Shown here in pieces: positions 25,224 through 33,640 of a stretch of 64,000 bases of DNA. Position 1 is the first letter of the stretch; every line of letters begins with the position of its first letter. The translations under genes were made by a program, and so were the position numbers. The notes beneath the pieces were generated by a model, which worked only from the letters and a program-made list of their open reading frames with translations, did no database searches and was not told the origin of the DNA. Source of the stretch: an uncultured bacterium (lineage in GTDB: Bacteria; Cyanobacteriota; Vampirovibrionia; Gastranaerophilales; Gastranaerophilaceae); the NCBI GenBank assembly GCA_902779645.1, contig CACZCH010000008.1:1-64000 (forward strand). The letters are read 5' to 3'.

Positions 25224-26312
25224 TTATTTCTTTTCCGGTTCTGGTGTTACTTCAACTTTTTTTGCAGGGTCAAAGCTCGGGTCAAGATATTTGATATCTG
25301 CTGTTTTCATTAAACTTTCCGTTAGTTTTTTTAGAACTGCAACTTCTTTTTGTGTTTGTAAATAGAACTTCAAATTCTCTTTAACTTTTACAAAAGGAGT
25401 TTTTCCTGCTTCCATTCTGTCTGTAACTTTGATTATATGGTAGCCGTAACTTGTTTGAACAAGATCACTAACTGTATTTGGTTTCATTGAGAATGCTGTT
25501 TTTGAAAATTCAGGTACCATTTGTTCGCGGGTAAAGAATCCTAATTCTCCGCCTCTTAAAGCACTTCCTTTATCATCGGATTTTTGTTGCGCGATTGTAG
25601 CAAAATTATCAGGATTCTTCTTAACTTCTGCTAAAATAGCTTCAGCTTTTGCTTTTTGTGATGCCATTTTCTTTTCTATTTCTGCATTCATTTCTGTTGG
25701 TGTTATTTCAGGATTTTTTTCCTTAAGAGTTCTAATCATATCAAGCATGTTTGCTGAAATAAGAATATGAGATGCTCTTACTTGTTCACCGTGAGTGAAT
25801 TCTTTCGGGTGTGAATCATAGTATTTTTGAGCATCAGCATCCGTTACTTCAACTTTTTCAACAGTGTTAATAAGCTTTCTTATCTTAATTTGTGTTTTCA
25901 AATCATTTGTGAATTGGTCGTTAGAAACTTTTCTTTCTTTAAGAATTTTGTTCAACTCTTCTTTAGAGCCAACTTTATCAATCACGGTTTTTAATTCATT
26001 TTGTACATCTTCTTTTGTTGCCGTAATTCCTCTTTTTTCAATTTCAGCATCAAGAAGAGATTTAATAATAAGCTCGTTAACAACTTTTTCTTTAAAAACA
26101 GCGTACATTGGGTTTTCGTCTGATTTTATAAAATTTTTAGATCCGCCAAATTGCTTTATAAAAGATTTGTCTACACTTTTGTCGAAATACTTGTCAAAAT
26201 CAGCTTGAGTAATAACTTGTCCGTTAACTTCAATTATGCCGGTCTTATGCATAAAAGAACAACCTGTAAACAAAACGGTTGACATTGCTAAACATACTAA
26301 TAATTTTTTCAT
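25224..26312 (-). CDS. Peptidyl-prolyl cis-trans isomerase lipoprotein (SurA/PrsA-like, parvulin)
   Basis: An exported foldase of 362 aa. Signal peptide with lipobox LFTGC (Cys 18), a SurA/PrsA-type helical chaperone region (NGQVITQADFDKYF, TKEDVQNELKTVI), a parvulin PPIase domain (VRASHILIS, GGELGFFTREQMVPEF, SYGYHIIKV) and a charged Pro-Glu-rich tail ending PEPEKK. The parvulin domain carries a helical insertion of about 40 residues (IRTLKEKNPEITPTEMNAE) after ASHILI. AAGGAGAATATTAT precedes the ATG. It follows mfd by 23 nt on the same strand and is probably co-transcribed. It would assist folding of exported proteins in the periplasm. Confidence 0.92.
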   Translation of the reverse strand: MKKLLVCLAMSTVLFTGCSFMHKTGIIEVNGQVITQADFDKYFDKSVDKSFIKQFGGSKNFIKSDENPMYAVFKEKVVNELIIKSLLDAEIEKRGITATKEDVQNELKTVIDKVGSKEELNKILKERKVSNDQFTNDLKTQIKIRKLINTVEKVEVTDADAQKYYDSHPKEFTHGEQVRASHILISANMLDMIRTLKEKNPEITPTEMNAEIEKKMASQKAKAEAILAEVKKNPDNFATIAQQKSDDKGSALRGGELGFFTREQMVPEFSKTAFSMKPNTVSDLVQTSYGYHIIKVTDRMEAGKTPFVKVKENLKFYLQTQKEVAVLKKLTESLMKTADIKYLDPSFDPAKKVEVTPEPEKK

Positions 26313-26335
26313 ATAATATTCTCCTTAAAACTCTC

Positions 26336-29300
26336 TTATTTTTGATAATTATTTGCTGTTTCTTTTATATAATAAAACAAACTTGTCAAAATGTTAAATG
26401 TTTCATCAAATGTTAAGTAGTCATTATTAATTAGGATTATTGATTTTCCGTCAGTACAGCTTTTAGGTGCAGGGGTAAACTTGAGTTTTTTAAGCATTTC
26501 TTTATCCAATCCCTGTCGTATTATATTCCATTCATAAGGCGTAAACGGTGTATAAATACGTATATCCGAGCCGGCTTCACGAATTATAGAGACTCCGCAA
26601 TCAGTTGCTGTCAGACGAATTTTTATTAGCTTAATAAGATTTTCGACTTCTTCGGGAATTCTTGAAAATCTGTCTTTCCACTCAGATATTATATAATTAA
26701 GCTCTGTTTCGTTTTTAACATCGGATAAGCGTTTATACTCAATCATTTTTTGTTCGGTTGAACCTACCCACTCGTCGGGGATGTATGCAGTTACGTTGAT
26801 ATCAACAATCGCCGGTTTTTTAATATTTACACTTTCACCTTTTAATTCATTAACAGTTTCTTCCAAAAGTTCACAATAAGTATCGAATCCGACGTTAATC
26901 ATGTGTCCGTGCTGTTTTGTACCTAAAATGTTTCCGACTCCACGAATCTCAACATCGCGCATTGCAATTCTATATCCGCTTCCGAGTGTTGTAAATTCTT
27001 TTATTGCCTTAAGTCTTTCTTTTGCTTCATCTGTGAGCTCTTTATTCTTTTTATACAAACAATAACAGTATGCTTGCTTTTCACTTCTGCCGACACGTCC
27101 TCTAAGCTGATACATTTGGGCAAGTCCGAGTTTATCGGATTCATGAATAATAATGGTATTGGCGTTTGGTATATCTAAACCGTTTTCAATAATTGTTGTA
27201 CAAAGAAGAATGTCATATTCGTGGTTATCAAATCCGACAATAACATCTTCCAATTGTTTTTCGCTCAGCTGTCCGTGACCTACTGCTATTCTTGCGTTTG
27301 GAATGAGTTTTTGAAGTTCAAGTTTGAATTCTTCTATTGTTTCTACTCTGTTATAGAGGTAAAACACCTGTCCGTCGCGGTCAAGTTCGTTTGTAATAGC
27401 GTTTTTAACCGTTTGTTCATTATATTCACCTACATAAGTCTTAATTGGCAATCGGTTTTGAGGTGGAGTATTGATAACAGAAATATCTTTAATTCCTGAT
27501 AGCGACATATAAAGAGTTCTCGGAATAGGAGTGGCCGACATTGATATGATATCAATATTTTCTCTGAATTCTTTTAATTTTTCTTTGTGTCTTACTCCGA
27601 ATCGGTGTTCTTCATCTATTACAAGTAGTCCCAAATCCTTGAAAATAACTTTGTCCTGTAAAAGTGCGTGGGTTGCAATAACAACATCACATTTCCCCGT
27701 CGCCAGATTTTTGAGTGTTTCTTTTCTTTCTTTTGCAGAGCGAAAACGGCATAGAAGTTCAACATCGACTCCAAATGGTTTAAATCGGTCATTTATTGTT
27801 TGATAGTGCTGAAGCGCAAGAACTGTTGTAGGCACAATTACAGCGACCTGTTTTAATGAAGTTACAGCTTTGAACATTGCCCGCATGGCAACTTCCGTTT
27901 TCCCGAATCCGACATCTCCGCACACAAGTCTGTCCATGGGATTTATGTTTTCCATATCCTCTTTGATTTGATTAATAGCTTTAAGTTGGTCGGGAGTTTC
28001 AATATACTCAAACGTATCTTCCATCTCTAATTGTAACGGTGAATCAGGCGCAAAAGCTATTCCTTCCTGCATTTTTCTTCTTGCATATAACCTTAAAAGG
28101 TCATAAGCAATTGTTTCTACTGCTTTTTTTACTTTTTGTTTAACTCCTTCCCAGTCAGAACCGCCCATTCTTGAAAGCTTGGGCTTAACCTGTCCCGAAC
28201 CTCTGTAACGGCAAAGCATATTTATTTGCTCCGCAGGGATATGGAGTTTATCTTTATTTGCGTATTCAATTGTTAAATAATCTTTTAACTGCCCGTCAAG
28301 CTCTTGCTTTGTAAGTCCCTTATAAATCCCAACACCGTGGATAGAATGTACAACATATTCACCTTCCTGAATATCGTTAATATTTTCGATATATTCCGGT
28401 TTTTCTTTGTAATGACGCTTGCGGTTTGAAGGAACTTCTTTTTGGCGTTTATTAAACAGCTCTCTATCAGTAAGTAAAAGTATTTTAGCATCCGGAATAA
28501 TCGTTCCTTGCGATGTGATATTTTTAATATAATCAACATCAAATATCCCAAAAGATTCAAGAACTTCTTTTACTCTTTCATGAAAATCAGTAGCAATGGT
28601 AATTTGATACCCTTTATGCTCTTTTAAAAACCTTGAAACAGATTCCATATCAGCATCAAAGATTTGAATATTACGAGAGTCAATATCAATAACTTCGTTA
28701 TTTTCATCAGAGAGAAAGTTATTCAAAAAGATTTTTTGGAATCCTGCAATCTGCTGAATGAAATCTTCAAGAGAAAAATGGTTTGGAGCACAAGCTTTCC
28801 CACCCCTTGAGGGCGGGGGTTGGGGGGCGGGGTTTATAATTTGTTCTGTTTTTAATGCTTCATTATACTGATTATCAAATGTTTCTGATATCAGTCCGTA
28901 TTTGGAGGTAATTTCTGCGTATTCGTCAAAAACAACAATATAATCTTTCAAATAATCAAAAACACTCACTAAATCATTGTTAAAGAAGGATTGATATATG
29001 TTTATGCCTTCAAAATAACCTTCTGTATCTATCTGTTCTTTGAGTTTTATAGGTATCTTAGAAGGTAAAATTTCAGGTAATATAAATTTATAAAGAGGAT
29101 AAATGGTAATATTGTTTATTTTCTCTATGGATTTTTGAGTTTCATTATCAAAATATCTTATATCGACAATTTCATCTCCCCAAAATTCAATACGAACAGG
29201 GTTTTCTTCGAGCGTATAAATATCAGCTATATCACCGCGAATAGAAAATTCTCCTATATCTGTTACCATTGTAGAGCGCTTGTATCCAAGTTTTATAAGT

Positions 29301-29734
29301 CTTGAAAGAAGTTCTTTTTGGTCAATGCTGTCGCCTATTTTCAAAGAAAAAGAATTAATATCAAAAAACGAATCTCGCGGGAATTTTTCCAATAATACTT
29401 TAACCGGTGTGATAATGAGTTCAGGCTGATTAAGCAAAATGGATATTTGTTTTTGATAATCATAAAGATTGGAATTGATCCCTTCGTATGGCGAAATATT
29501 TTGATATGGAAGGGCGGCAGATTCCAAATCAAATAATCTCTCCAAATCAGAAGAATATCTTAAAGCAGATTGTTCAGTTGATGTGATAAAAAGAATTTTT
29601 TTGTTCGAAAGTTTGCGAATATATTTTAACAGCAAAAGACGTGAAAATGTTGTAAGTCCTGTAAATGTAAAACTTTTGCCTCTTTTAATATTACCTGCAA
29701 ATTTATCAAAAAAAACGCTTGTTTCTAATCTCAT
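26336..29734 (-). CDS. mfd: Transcription-repair coupling factor Mfd
   Basis: Translocase that strips stalled RNA polymerase and recruits UvrA. The 1132-aa protein has the UvrB-like N-terminal domains (FTGLTTFSRLLLL; LPYQNISPYEG), the RNAP-interacting CarD-like domain (EGEYVVHSIHGVGIYKG), Walker A CGDVGFGKTEVA, DEEHRFGV, SMSATPIPRTLYMS, QLRGRVGRSE and the C-terminal TRCF domain. Around residues 301-316 a Pro/Gly-rich stretch, NPAPQPPPSRGGKACAP, is encoded by a GC-rich REP-like palindrome sitting in frame. The promoter CTGACA-17-TATAAT ends 7 nt before the ATG with no ribosome site. The PPIase gene follows. Confidence 0.97.
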   Translation of the reverse strand: MRLETSVFFDKFAGNIKRGKSFTFTGLTTFSRLLLLKYIRKLSNKKILFITSTEQSALRYSSDLERLFDLESAALPYQNISPYEGINSNLYDYQKQISILLNQPELIITPVKVLLEKFPRDSFFDINSFSLKIGDSIDQKELLSRLIKLGYKRSTMVTDIGEFSIRGDIADIYTLEENPVRIEFWGDEIVDIRYFDNETQKSIEKINNITIYPLYKFILPEILPSKIPIKLKEQIDTEGYFEGINIYQSFFNNDLVSVFDYLKDYIVVFDEYAEITSKYGLISETFDNQYNEALKTEQIINPAPQPPPSRGGKACAPNHFSLEDFIQQIAGFQKIFLNNFLSDENNEVIDIDSRNIQIFDADMESVSRFLKEHKGYQITIATDFHERVKEVLESFGIFDVDYIKNITSQGTIIPDAKILLLTDRELFNKRQKEVPSNRKRHYKEKPEYIENINDIQEGEYVVHSIHGVGIYKGLTKQELDGQLKDYLTIEYANKDKLHIPAEQINMLCRYRGSGQVKPKLSRMGGSDWEGVKQKVKKAVETIAYDLLRLYARRKMQEGIAFAPDSPLQLEMEDTFEYIETPDQLKAINQIKEDMENINPMDRLVCGDVGFGKTEVAMRAMFKAVTSLKQVAVIVPTTVLALQHYQTINDRFKPFGVDVELLCRFRSAKERKETLKNLATGKCDVVIATHALLQDKVIFKDLGLLVIDEEHRFGVRHKEKLKEFRENIDIISMSATPIPRTLYMSLSGIKDISVINTPPQNRLPIKTYVGEYNEQTVKNAITNELDRDGQVFYLYNRVETIEEFKLELQKLIPNARIAVGHGQLSEKQLEDVIVGFDNHEYDILLCTTIIENGLDIPNANTIIIHESDKLGLAQMYQLRGRVGRSEKQAYCYCLYKKNKELTDEAKERLKAIKEFTTLGSGYRIAMRDVEIRGVGNILGTKQHGHMINVGFDTYCELLEETVNELKGESVNIKKPAIVDINVTAYIPDEWVGSTEQKMIEYKRLSDVKNETELNYIISEWKDRFSRIPEEVENLIKLIKIRLTATDCGVSIIREAGSDIRIYTPFTPYEWNIIRQGLDKEMLKKLKFTPAPKSCTDGKSIILINNDYLTFDETFNILTSLFYYIKETANNYQK
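28797..28834 (-). repeat. REP-like palindrome inserted in frame in mfd
   Basis: On the plus strand, TTCCCACCCCTTGAGGGCGG then GGGTTGGGGGGCGGGG. The GC content is abrupt against the AT-rich gene. It encodes NPAPQPPPSRGGK. Confidence 0.8.
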
Positions 29735-29741
29735 AAAAGAT

Positions 29742-29770
29742 ATTATAACATGAGGCTCAGGGATTGTCAG
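29742..29770 (-). promoter_or_regulatory. Promoter of mfd; leaderless configuration
   Basis: On the minus strand CTGACA (29770-29765), 17-bp spacer, TATAAT (29747-29742). The ATG A is at 29734, 7 nt beyond the -10, and no Shine-Dalgarno is present. Confidence 0.7.
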
Positions 29771-29790
29771 GCTATATTTGACCTATAAAG

Positions 29791-30126
29791 CTATGCATTA
29801 TCCCCGTTAGGGCTTTCATATTCTATACCCATGCCTCTTAGAGCGCTTATAAATCTTTCTGCACATGCGTATTGAACTTCAGGAGGTACAACACGTAAAA
29901 TCTCTACTGTTTTTGAAATAATGGGGTCTTTATCATACCATCTCGCACCGTTAACAGGTTTTACAAGGTCGTAGAATCTGTCTAAGGCTTCCTTTGAAAC
30001 TTTTTCTTCCAATTTATCCAAGAAAACAACAGCGTGTTCTCTTAATTCATCTTGATAATTCTTTAAAAGCTCTATAACTTCCAATAATTTAGGGTCGTGG
30101 TCATACCATCTTTTATATGCTGCCAT
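29791..30126 (-). CDS. Hypothetical 111-aa protein with duplicated RWYDxDP motif
   Basis: The protein consists of two similar halves, each opening with RWYD(H/K)DP followed by a helix (KLLEVIELLKNYQDELREHA; IISKTVEILRVVPPEVQYAC). This looks like an internal duplication of a roughly 55-residue helical unit. No signal peptide. The ATG at 30126 directly abuts the murA stop (TAGATG), so it is co-transcribed with and probably translationally coupled to murA. I do not know the function. A role near peptidoglycan synthesis is suggested only by position. Confidence 0.8.
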   Translation of the reverse strand: MAAYKRWYDHDPKLLEVIELLKNYQDELREHAVVFLDKLEEKVSKEALDRFYDLVKPVNGARWYDKDPIISKTVEILRVVPPEVQYACAERFISALRGMGIEYESPNGDNA

Positions 30127-31452
30127 CTACAATATCCCCCTTATATTCATTACGTTTGAGTTCGGTAATGAGTTATTTTCATTGTCATCAAATCTTGTTA
30201 TTTTAGCACCCAGCGCAGTGAGTTTATGTTCGAATTCTTCATATCCTCTGTCGATGTGGTGAAGTTTTTCAACAATTGTTTCACCGCTTGCCATAAGCCC
30301 TGCGATTACAAGTGCTGCACCTGCTCTTAAGTCGCTTGCCGCAACAGTTGCACCTGTGAGGTTTTTAACACCTTTTACAATTGCGTGGTTTCTGTCTTGG
30401 TGAATATCCGCACCCATTCTTCTTAAATCCGGTACTTGCATAAATCTGTTTTCATACAAGCTTTCTGTAATTATACCGACTCCGTTAGCAGTTGTCAGAA
30501 GTGTCATCGCAATTGCTTGCAAATCTGTCGGAAAACCCGGATAAGGCTGAGTTACAAAGTTGATTGAATTTAGTCTGTTTTTACAGCTGACTTCTATGGT
30601 TGTGGGTTCAACCAGTTTAATACTTGCACCCATTTTGATTAATTTATCATTAAAGAATGTAAGGTGAGCAGGATAAACATTTTTAATAATTGCTTTACCG
30701 CGAGTAGCAACAACTGCTGCCATATATGAACCTGCTTCAATTCTGTCGGGAATTGTTGTATATTCAATCGGGTGAAGGTTTTCTTGTTTAACCCCGTTGA
30801 TTACAATCTCTGAAGTTCCTGCTCCTGTAATATCAGCACCTAATGCGTTCAAGAAGTTTGCCAAATCAACAATTTCGGGTTCTTGAGCTGCATTTTGAAT
30901 TCTTGTTGAACCTTCTGCTGTGACTGATGCAAGCATCAAGTTTTCTGTTGCACCAACTGAAGGGATGTCCAAATAAATATCAGTTCCGACAAGCTTTGAC
31001 GCTTTAGCATGAACGTATCCGTTTTCAATCTTTATTTTTGCACCGAGTGCTTCTAAACCTTTTATGTGGAAATCAACTCGTCTTTCACCGATTGCACATC
31101 CTCCGGGAAGCGCTACAATCGCTTCACGACAGCGTGACATTAGAGCACCTAAAATGATGAAAGAAGCTCTCATTTTGCTGACGAGTTCGTATTTTGCGGT
31201 AATCGAAGAAATGTTCGATGCATTTATGATAACCGACTTTTCTTCTTTATCGTAAATACAGCTTGCACCTAAATCAGAGATAACATTGAGCATAATCTCA
31301 ACATCTGTAAGGCGGGGTACGTTGTAGATTTTAGTTGAACCTTTGACAAGAATAGTTGCGGCAATAAGCTTAAGTACAGCATTTTTTGCTCCGCCGATTG
31401 AAACCTCGCCTTTTAATGATTCACCGCCAATTATTTTAAACTTCTCAGCCAA
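30127..31452 (-). CDS. murA: UDP-N-acetylglucosamine 1-carboxyvinyltransferase
   Basis: First committed step of peptidoglycan synthesis: transfers enolpyruvate from PEP to UDP-GlcNAc. The inside-out alpha/beta barrel shows KFKIIGGESLKGEV and SIGGAKNA at the start, the catalytic Cys in LPGGCAIGERRVDFH (about 119), and the C-terminal DLRAGAALVIAGLMA. I place the start at TTG 31452 (441 aa): GGAGGAG lies just before it and LAEKFKIIGG is where homologues begin. The upstream in-frame ATG at 31491 would add 13 residues and include the ribosome site. It precedes the 111-aa gene and follows rnhB on the same strand. Confidence 0.95.
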   Translation of the reverse strand: MAEKFKIIGGESLKGEVSIGGAKNAVLKLIAATILVKGSTKIYNVPRLTDVEIMLNVISDLGASCIYDKEEKSVIINASNISSITAKYELVSKMRASFIILGALMSRCREAIVALPGGCAIGERRVDFHIKGLEALGAKIKIENGYVHAKASKLVGTDIYLDIPSVGATENLMLASVTAEGSTRIQNAAQEPEIVDLANFLNALGADITGAGTSEIVINGVKQENLHPIEYTTIPDRIEAGSYMAAVVATRGKAIIKNVYPAHLTFFNDKLIKMGASIKLVEPTTIEVSCKNRLNSINFVTQPYPGFPTDLQAIAMTLLTTANGVGIITESLYENRFMQVPDLRRMGADIHQDRNHAIVKGVKNLTGATVAASDLRAGAALVIAGLMASGETIVEKLHHIDRGYEEFEHKLTALGAKITRFDDNENNSLPNSNVMNIRGIL

Positions 31453-31525
31453 AATCTCCTCCGATTCTATCACAATAATACTATTAATCATGGCTGTTGT
31501 AAAGAGTTATGATATTTTATTGTTT

Positions 31526-32167
31526 TTATATCAAACTTAACTGTTTTGCCTGTTCAAAATGTTTTCTTAAAAATGAAGGCCTGTGATATTTGGTTAGTCC
31601 GTATTTGTCGATTGCGTCGATGTGTTCTTTTGTCAGATATCCTGCATTTTTTGCCCAATTGTACATAGGGAATTCTTCGTGAAGTTTTAGCATATATCTG
31701 TCACGGCTTACTTTGGCTAAGATACTTGCGGCAGCTATGGATGCCGATTTCGAATCCCCTTTAATTATATATTGCTGGGGGTGGGTAAAATTTTTAATTA
31801 ATTTATTACCGTCAACCAAAATGAGCGGATTATTAATTTCTGCAGCAATTGAAGAACAAGCTATATTCATAGCTTTAAGTGACGAATTCAGGATGTTAAT
31901 TTTTTCAATCTCTTCAACTTCAACGCATACAATTTTATTCAAAGTATTATTCAAAATAACATCATATATGGATTCACGTTTTTTGGGGGTAAGTTTTTTG
32001 GAATCGTTCAAAACTTCCAAATCCTTAATAAGTCCGTCAGTTATTTTGTCAAAATAAACCGCCGCAGCATAAACTCCGCCGGCAGCAGGTCCGCGTCCTG
32101 CTTCATCCGTACCGATAATCGGTTTACTAAATTGTTTATCAAAATTAAATAAATCTATAACCGACAT
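31526..32167 (-). CDS. rnhB: Ribonuclease HII
   Basis: Cuts RNA in RNA-DNA hybrids and starts removal of misincorporated ribonucleotides. The 213-aa protein has the acidic active site of the HII family: IIGTDEAGRGPAAGGV (Asp-Glu), LNDSKKLTPKKRE, and a later Asp in LILVDGN with SASIAAASILAKVSRD. AAGGGAG precedes the ATG at good spacing. It leads a probable rnhB-murA-111-aa unit (73 bp between rnhB stop and the murA TTG start). Confidence 0.96.
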   Translation of the reverse strand: MSVIDLFNFDKQFSKPIIGTDEAGRGPAAGGVYAAAVYFDKITDGLIKDLEVLNDSKKLTPKKRESIYDVILNNTLNKIVCVEVEEIEKINILNSSLKAMNIACSSIAAEINNPLILVDGNKLIKNFTHPQQYIIKGDSKSASIAAASILAKVSRDRYMLKLHEEFPMYNWAKNAGYLTKEHIDAIDKYGLTKYHRPSFLRKHFEQAKQLSLI

Positions 32168-32220
32168 ATAACTCCCTTAAAGTAATTTTAAGTATAGCAT
32201 AAAACAGGCAATATATTAGA

Positions 32221-32252
32221 AAACAGGTCGGGCTTTAGCCCGACCTGTTTTT
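32221..32252. terminator. Strong bidirectional terminator between ferritin and rnhB
   Basis: AAACAGGTCGGGC pairs perfectly with GCCCGACCTGTTT around TTTA, with T/A runs on both sides. Confidence 0.9.
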
Positions 32253-32271
32253 CTACGCTAAATATCTTAAG

Positions 32272-32510
32272 TGTTCAAGAGGCGGGATAATCAAGTCTTG
32301 TGATTATCGTGCTCATTATTCTTCCCGCCGACGTAATATCAAAAGTCTTCTTGGATTATTGGCAGTTCGCAAGCCTTCATTCGTTTTATTATCCTGCCGG
32401 ATAATAGTCACTCATTTTCGGCTTTCTCACAAGGACGAGTTTCGCTTACACTCACTCTTGCCAAAATCCGCTTTCGCTTCCTTTTGTCCAAAAGGAAGAA
32501 CCATTTTTAT
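32272..32510 (-). repeat. Foldback-type repeat module (copy III) downstream of ferritin
   Basis: Reverse copy of the GTCGGCGGGAAGAATAA module (32272-32336) with the internal GATAATCA / TGATTATC hairpin. It is followed by a ~170-bp arm ending CTTCCTTTTGTCCAAAAGGAA at about 32502, as at copies I and II. It ends 12 bp from the ferritin stop. Confidence 0.7.
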
Positions 32511-32521
32511 CTTTTTCTCTG

Positions 32522-33031
32522 TTACCCTATAACCGGTTGAACAAATGTTCTTGCTGCAAGGTCTTTGTCAAGCATTAACAATGCTTTTTTATCGTCACCG
32601 ATTAATTTTAATGTTGCTAAAAGACCGCCTACGTTTGATTCTTCTTCAACTTGTTCTTTAATATACCAGTCTAAAAGATGAAGAGCGGCTCTGTCTTTAA
32701 CTTCTTCAGCAACGTCTGCAACGTGGTTAATGCTTGATGTTACGAATTGTTCGTGTTTAAGAACTTCTTCAAATATTTCCAAAGGTGTTGTACCCTTAAA
32801 TTCCGGCTTGGCAATAGATTCTAATTTTATTTGCCCCCCTCTTTCGTCGAGGTAATCAAACATACCCATACCGTGAGCGTGTTCTTCTTGAACTTGAACA
32901 TCAAACCAGTTCACAAAACCTTGAAGATTCCATTCCATAAACTTAATCTTCATTGCAAGGTACAAATACTCTGAATAAAATTCTTTGTTAATTTGTTCGT
33001 TGAATGCAGCTTCTAATTTTTCATTAATCAT
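32522..33031 (-). CDS. ftnA: Non-haem ferritin
   Basis: Iron-storage cage subunit. The 169-aa protein shows the ferroxidase-centre residues: Glu in NKEFYSEYLYLAM, Glu-x2-His in VQVQEEHAHGMGMFDYL, and Glu/Gln in the fourth helix region IKEQVEEESN. This matches prokaryotic FtnA. The start is at the second ATG (33031): AGGAGG sits 8 nt before it, but only 2 nt before the first ATG (33037). The upstream 189-aa gene ends just inside this ribosome site. In an anaerobe it also limits Fenton chemistry on air exposure. Confidence 0.95.
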   Translation of the reverse strand: MINEKLEAAFNEQINKEFYSEYLYLAMKIKFMEWNLQGFVNWFDVQVQEEHAHGMGMFDYLDERGGQIKLESIAKPEFKGTTPLEIFEEVLKHEQFVTSSINHVADVAEEVKDRAALHLLDWYIKEQVEEESNVGGLLATLKLIGDDKKALLMLDKDLAARTFVQPVIG

Positions 33032-33043
33032 TTTCATGTCCTC

Positions 33044-33613
33044 CTATATAATTAAATCAGCGAAATTCAAAAATTTTGATAAATCTTTTTCTTTCAAAAC
33101 TTCATCAATTTTTTCTTTGAATGTTTCTGCACCTTCAGTTTTAATTCCTTCCGGCAGAAGTATATCGGTTGTTTTTTTCGATTCAACAAAACCTTTGTTG
33201 ATAGTCAAGAATTCCTTGTAAGCGTTTAAGATTTTATTTACCTCTTCATCAAACTCAAAGTTTTCGCTAAGAAAATATTTCATATCTTTTGGGAAAAGTC
33301 TGACAAAGTTTATCATATAATCCGTTTCAATTGTGTTTTCTTCTTCGTTATACTTCCCGCCAAAACAATGGTTGTTCAAAATATCTTGTTCTTCTTGTGT
33401 TTTAAAATATGCTGCCCACATAAGACAACCGATATAAAACCCGAGATTGTTGTTAAAAACTTCAAGGATTTTTTTATAATACTGGCGAAACTTCATTTTC
33501 TTTTGAGAAAAATTTTTGAATCTGTTTATATCAGCATATAAATAGTTAACAGTTCCTTGAAATGCCAATATATATGGTGCAAAACCCGGATCAAACTCTA
33601 AACCTTTTTCCAT
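33044..33613 (-). CDS. Hypothetical 189-aa soluble protein
   Basis: Not recognised. The sequence is rich in aromatic residues and Asn/Lys in the first half (FQGTVNYLYADINRF, YYKKILEVFNNNLGFYIGCL) and acidic in the second. No signal peptide; probably an all-helical cytoplasmic protein. It lies between pheS (28 nt upstream) and ferritin (6-12 nt downstream) on the same strand, so a three-gene transcript is likely. TATAAT lies one base before the assigned ATG, so either the start is further in or the match is by chance. Confidence 0.7.
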   Translation of the reverse strand: MEKGLEFDPGFAPYILAFQGTVNYLYADINRFKNFSQKKMKFRQYYKKILEVFNNNLGFYIGCLMWAAYFKTQEEQDILNNHCFGGKYNEEENTIETDYMINFVRLFPKDMKYFLSENFEFDEEVNKILNAYKEFLTINKGFVESKKTTDILLPEGIKTEGAETFKEKIDEVLKEKDLSKFLNFADLII

Positions 33614-33640
33614 AATTATACCATCGCTTTTATAAACTAA

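Noticed and set aside
33614-33620. Leaderless start for the 189-aa gene
   Set aside because: TATAAT lies only 1 nt before the ATG, so transcription would start inside the gene; not counted in the leaderless set.
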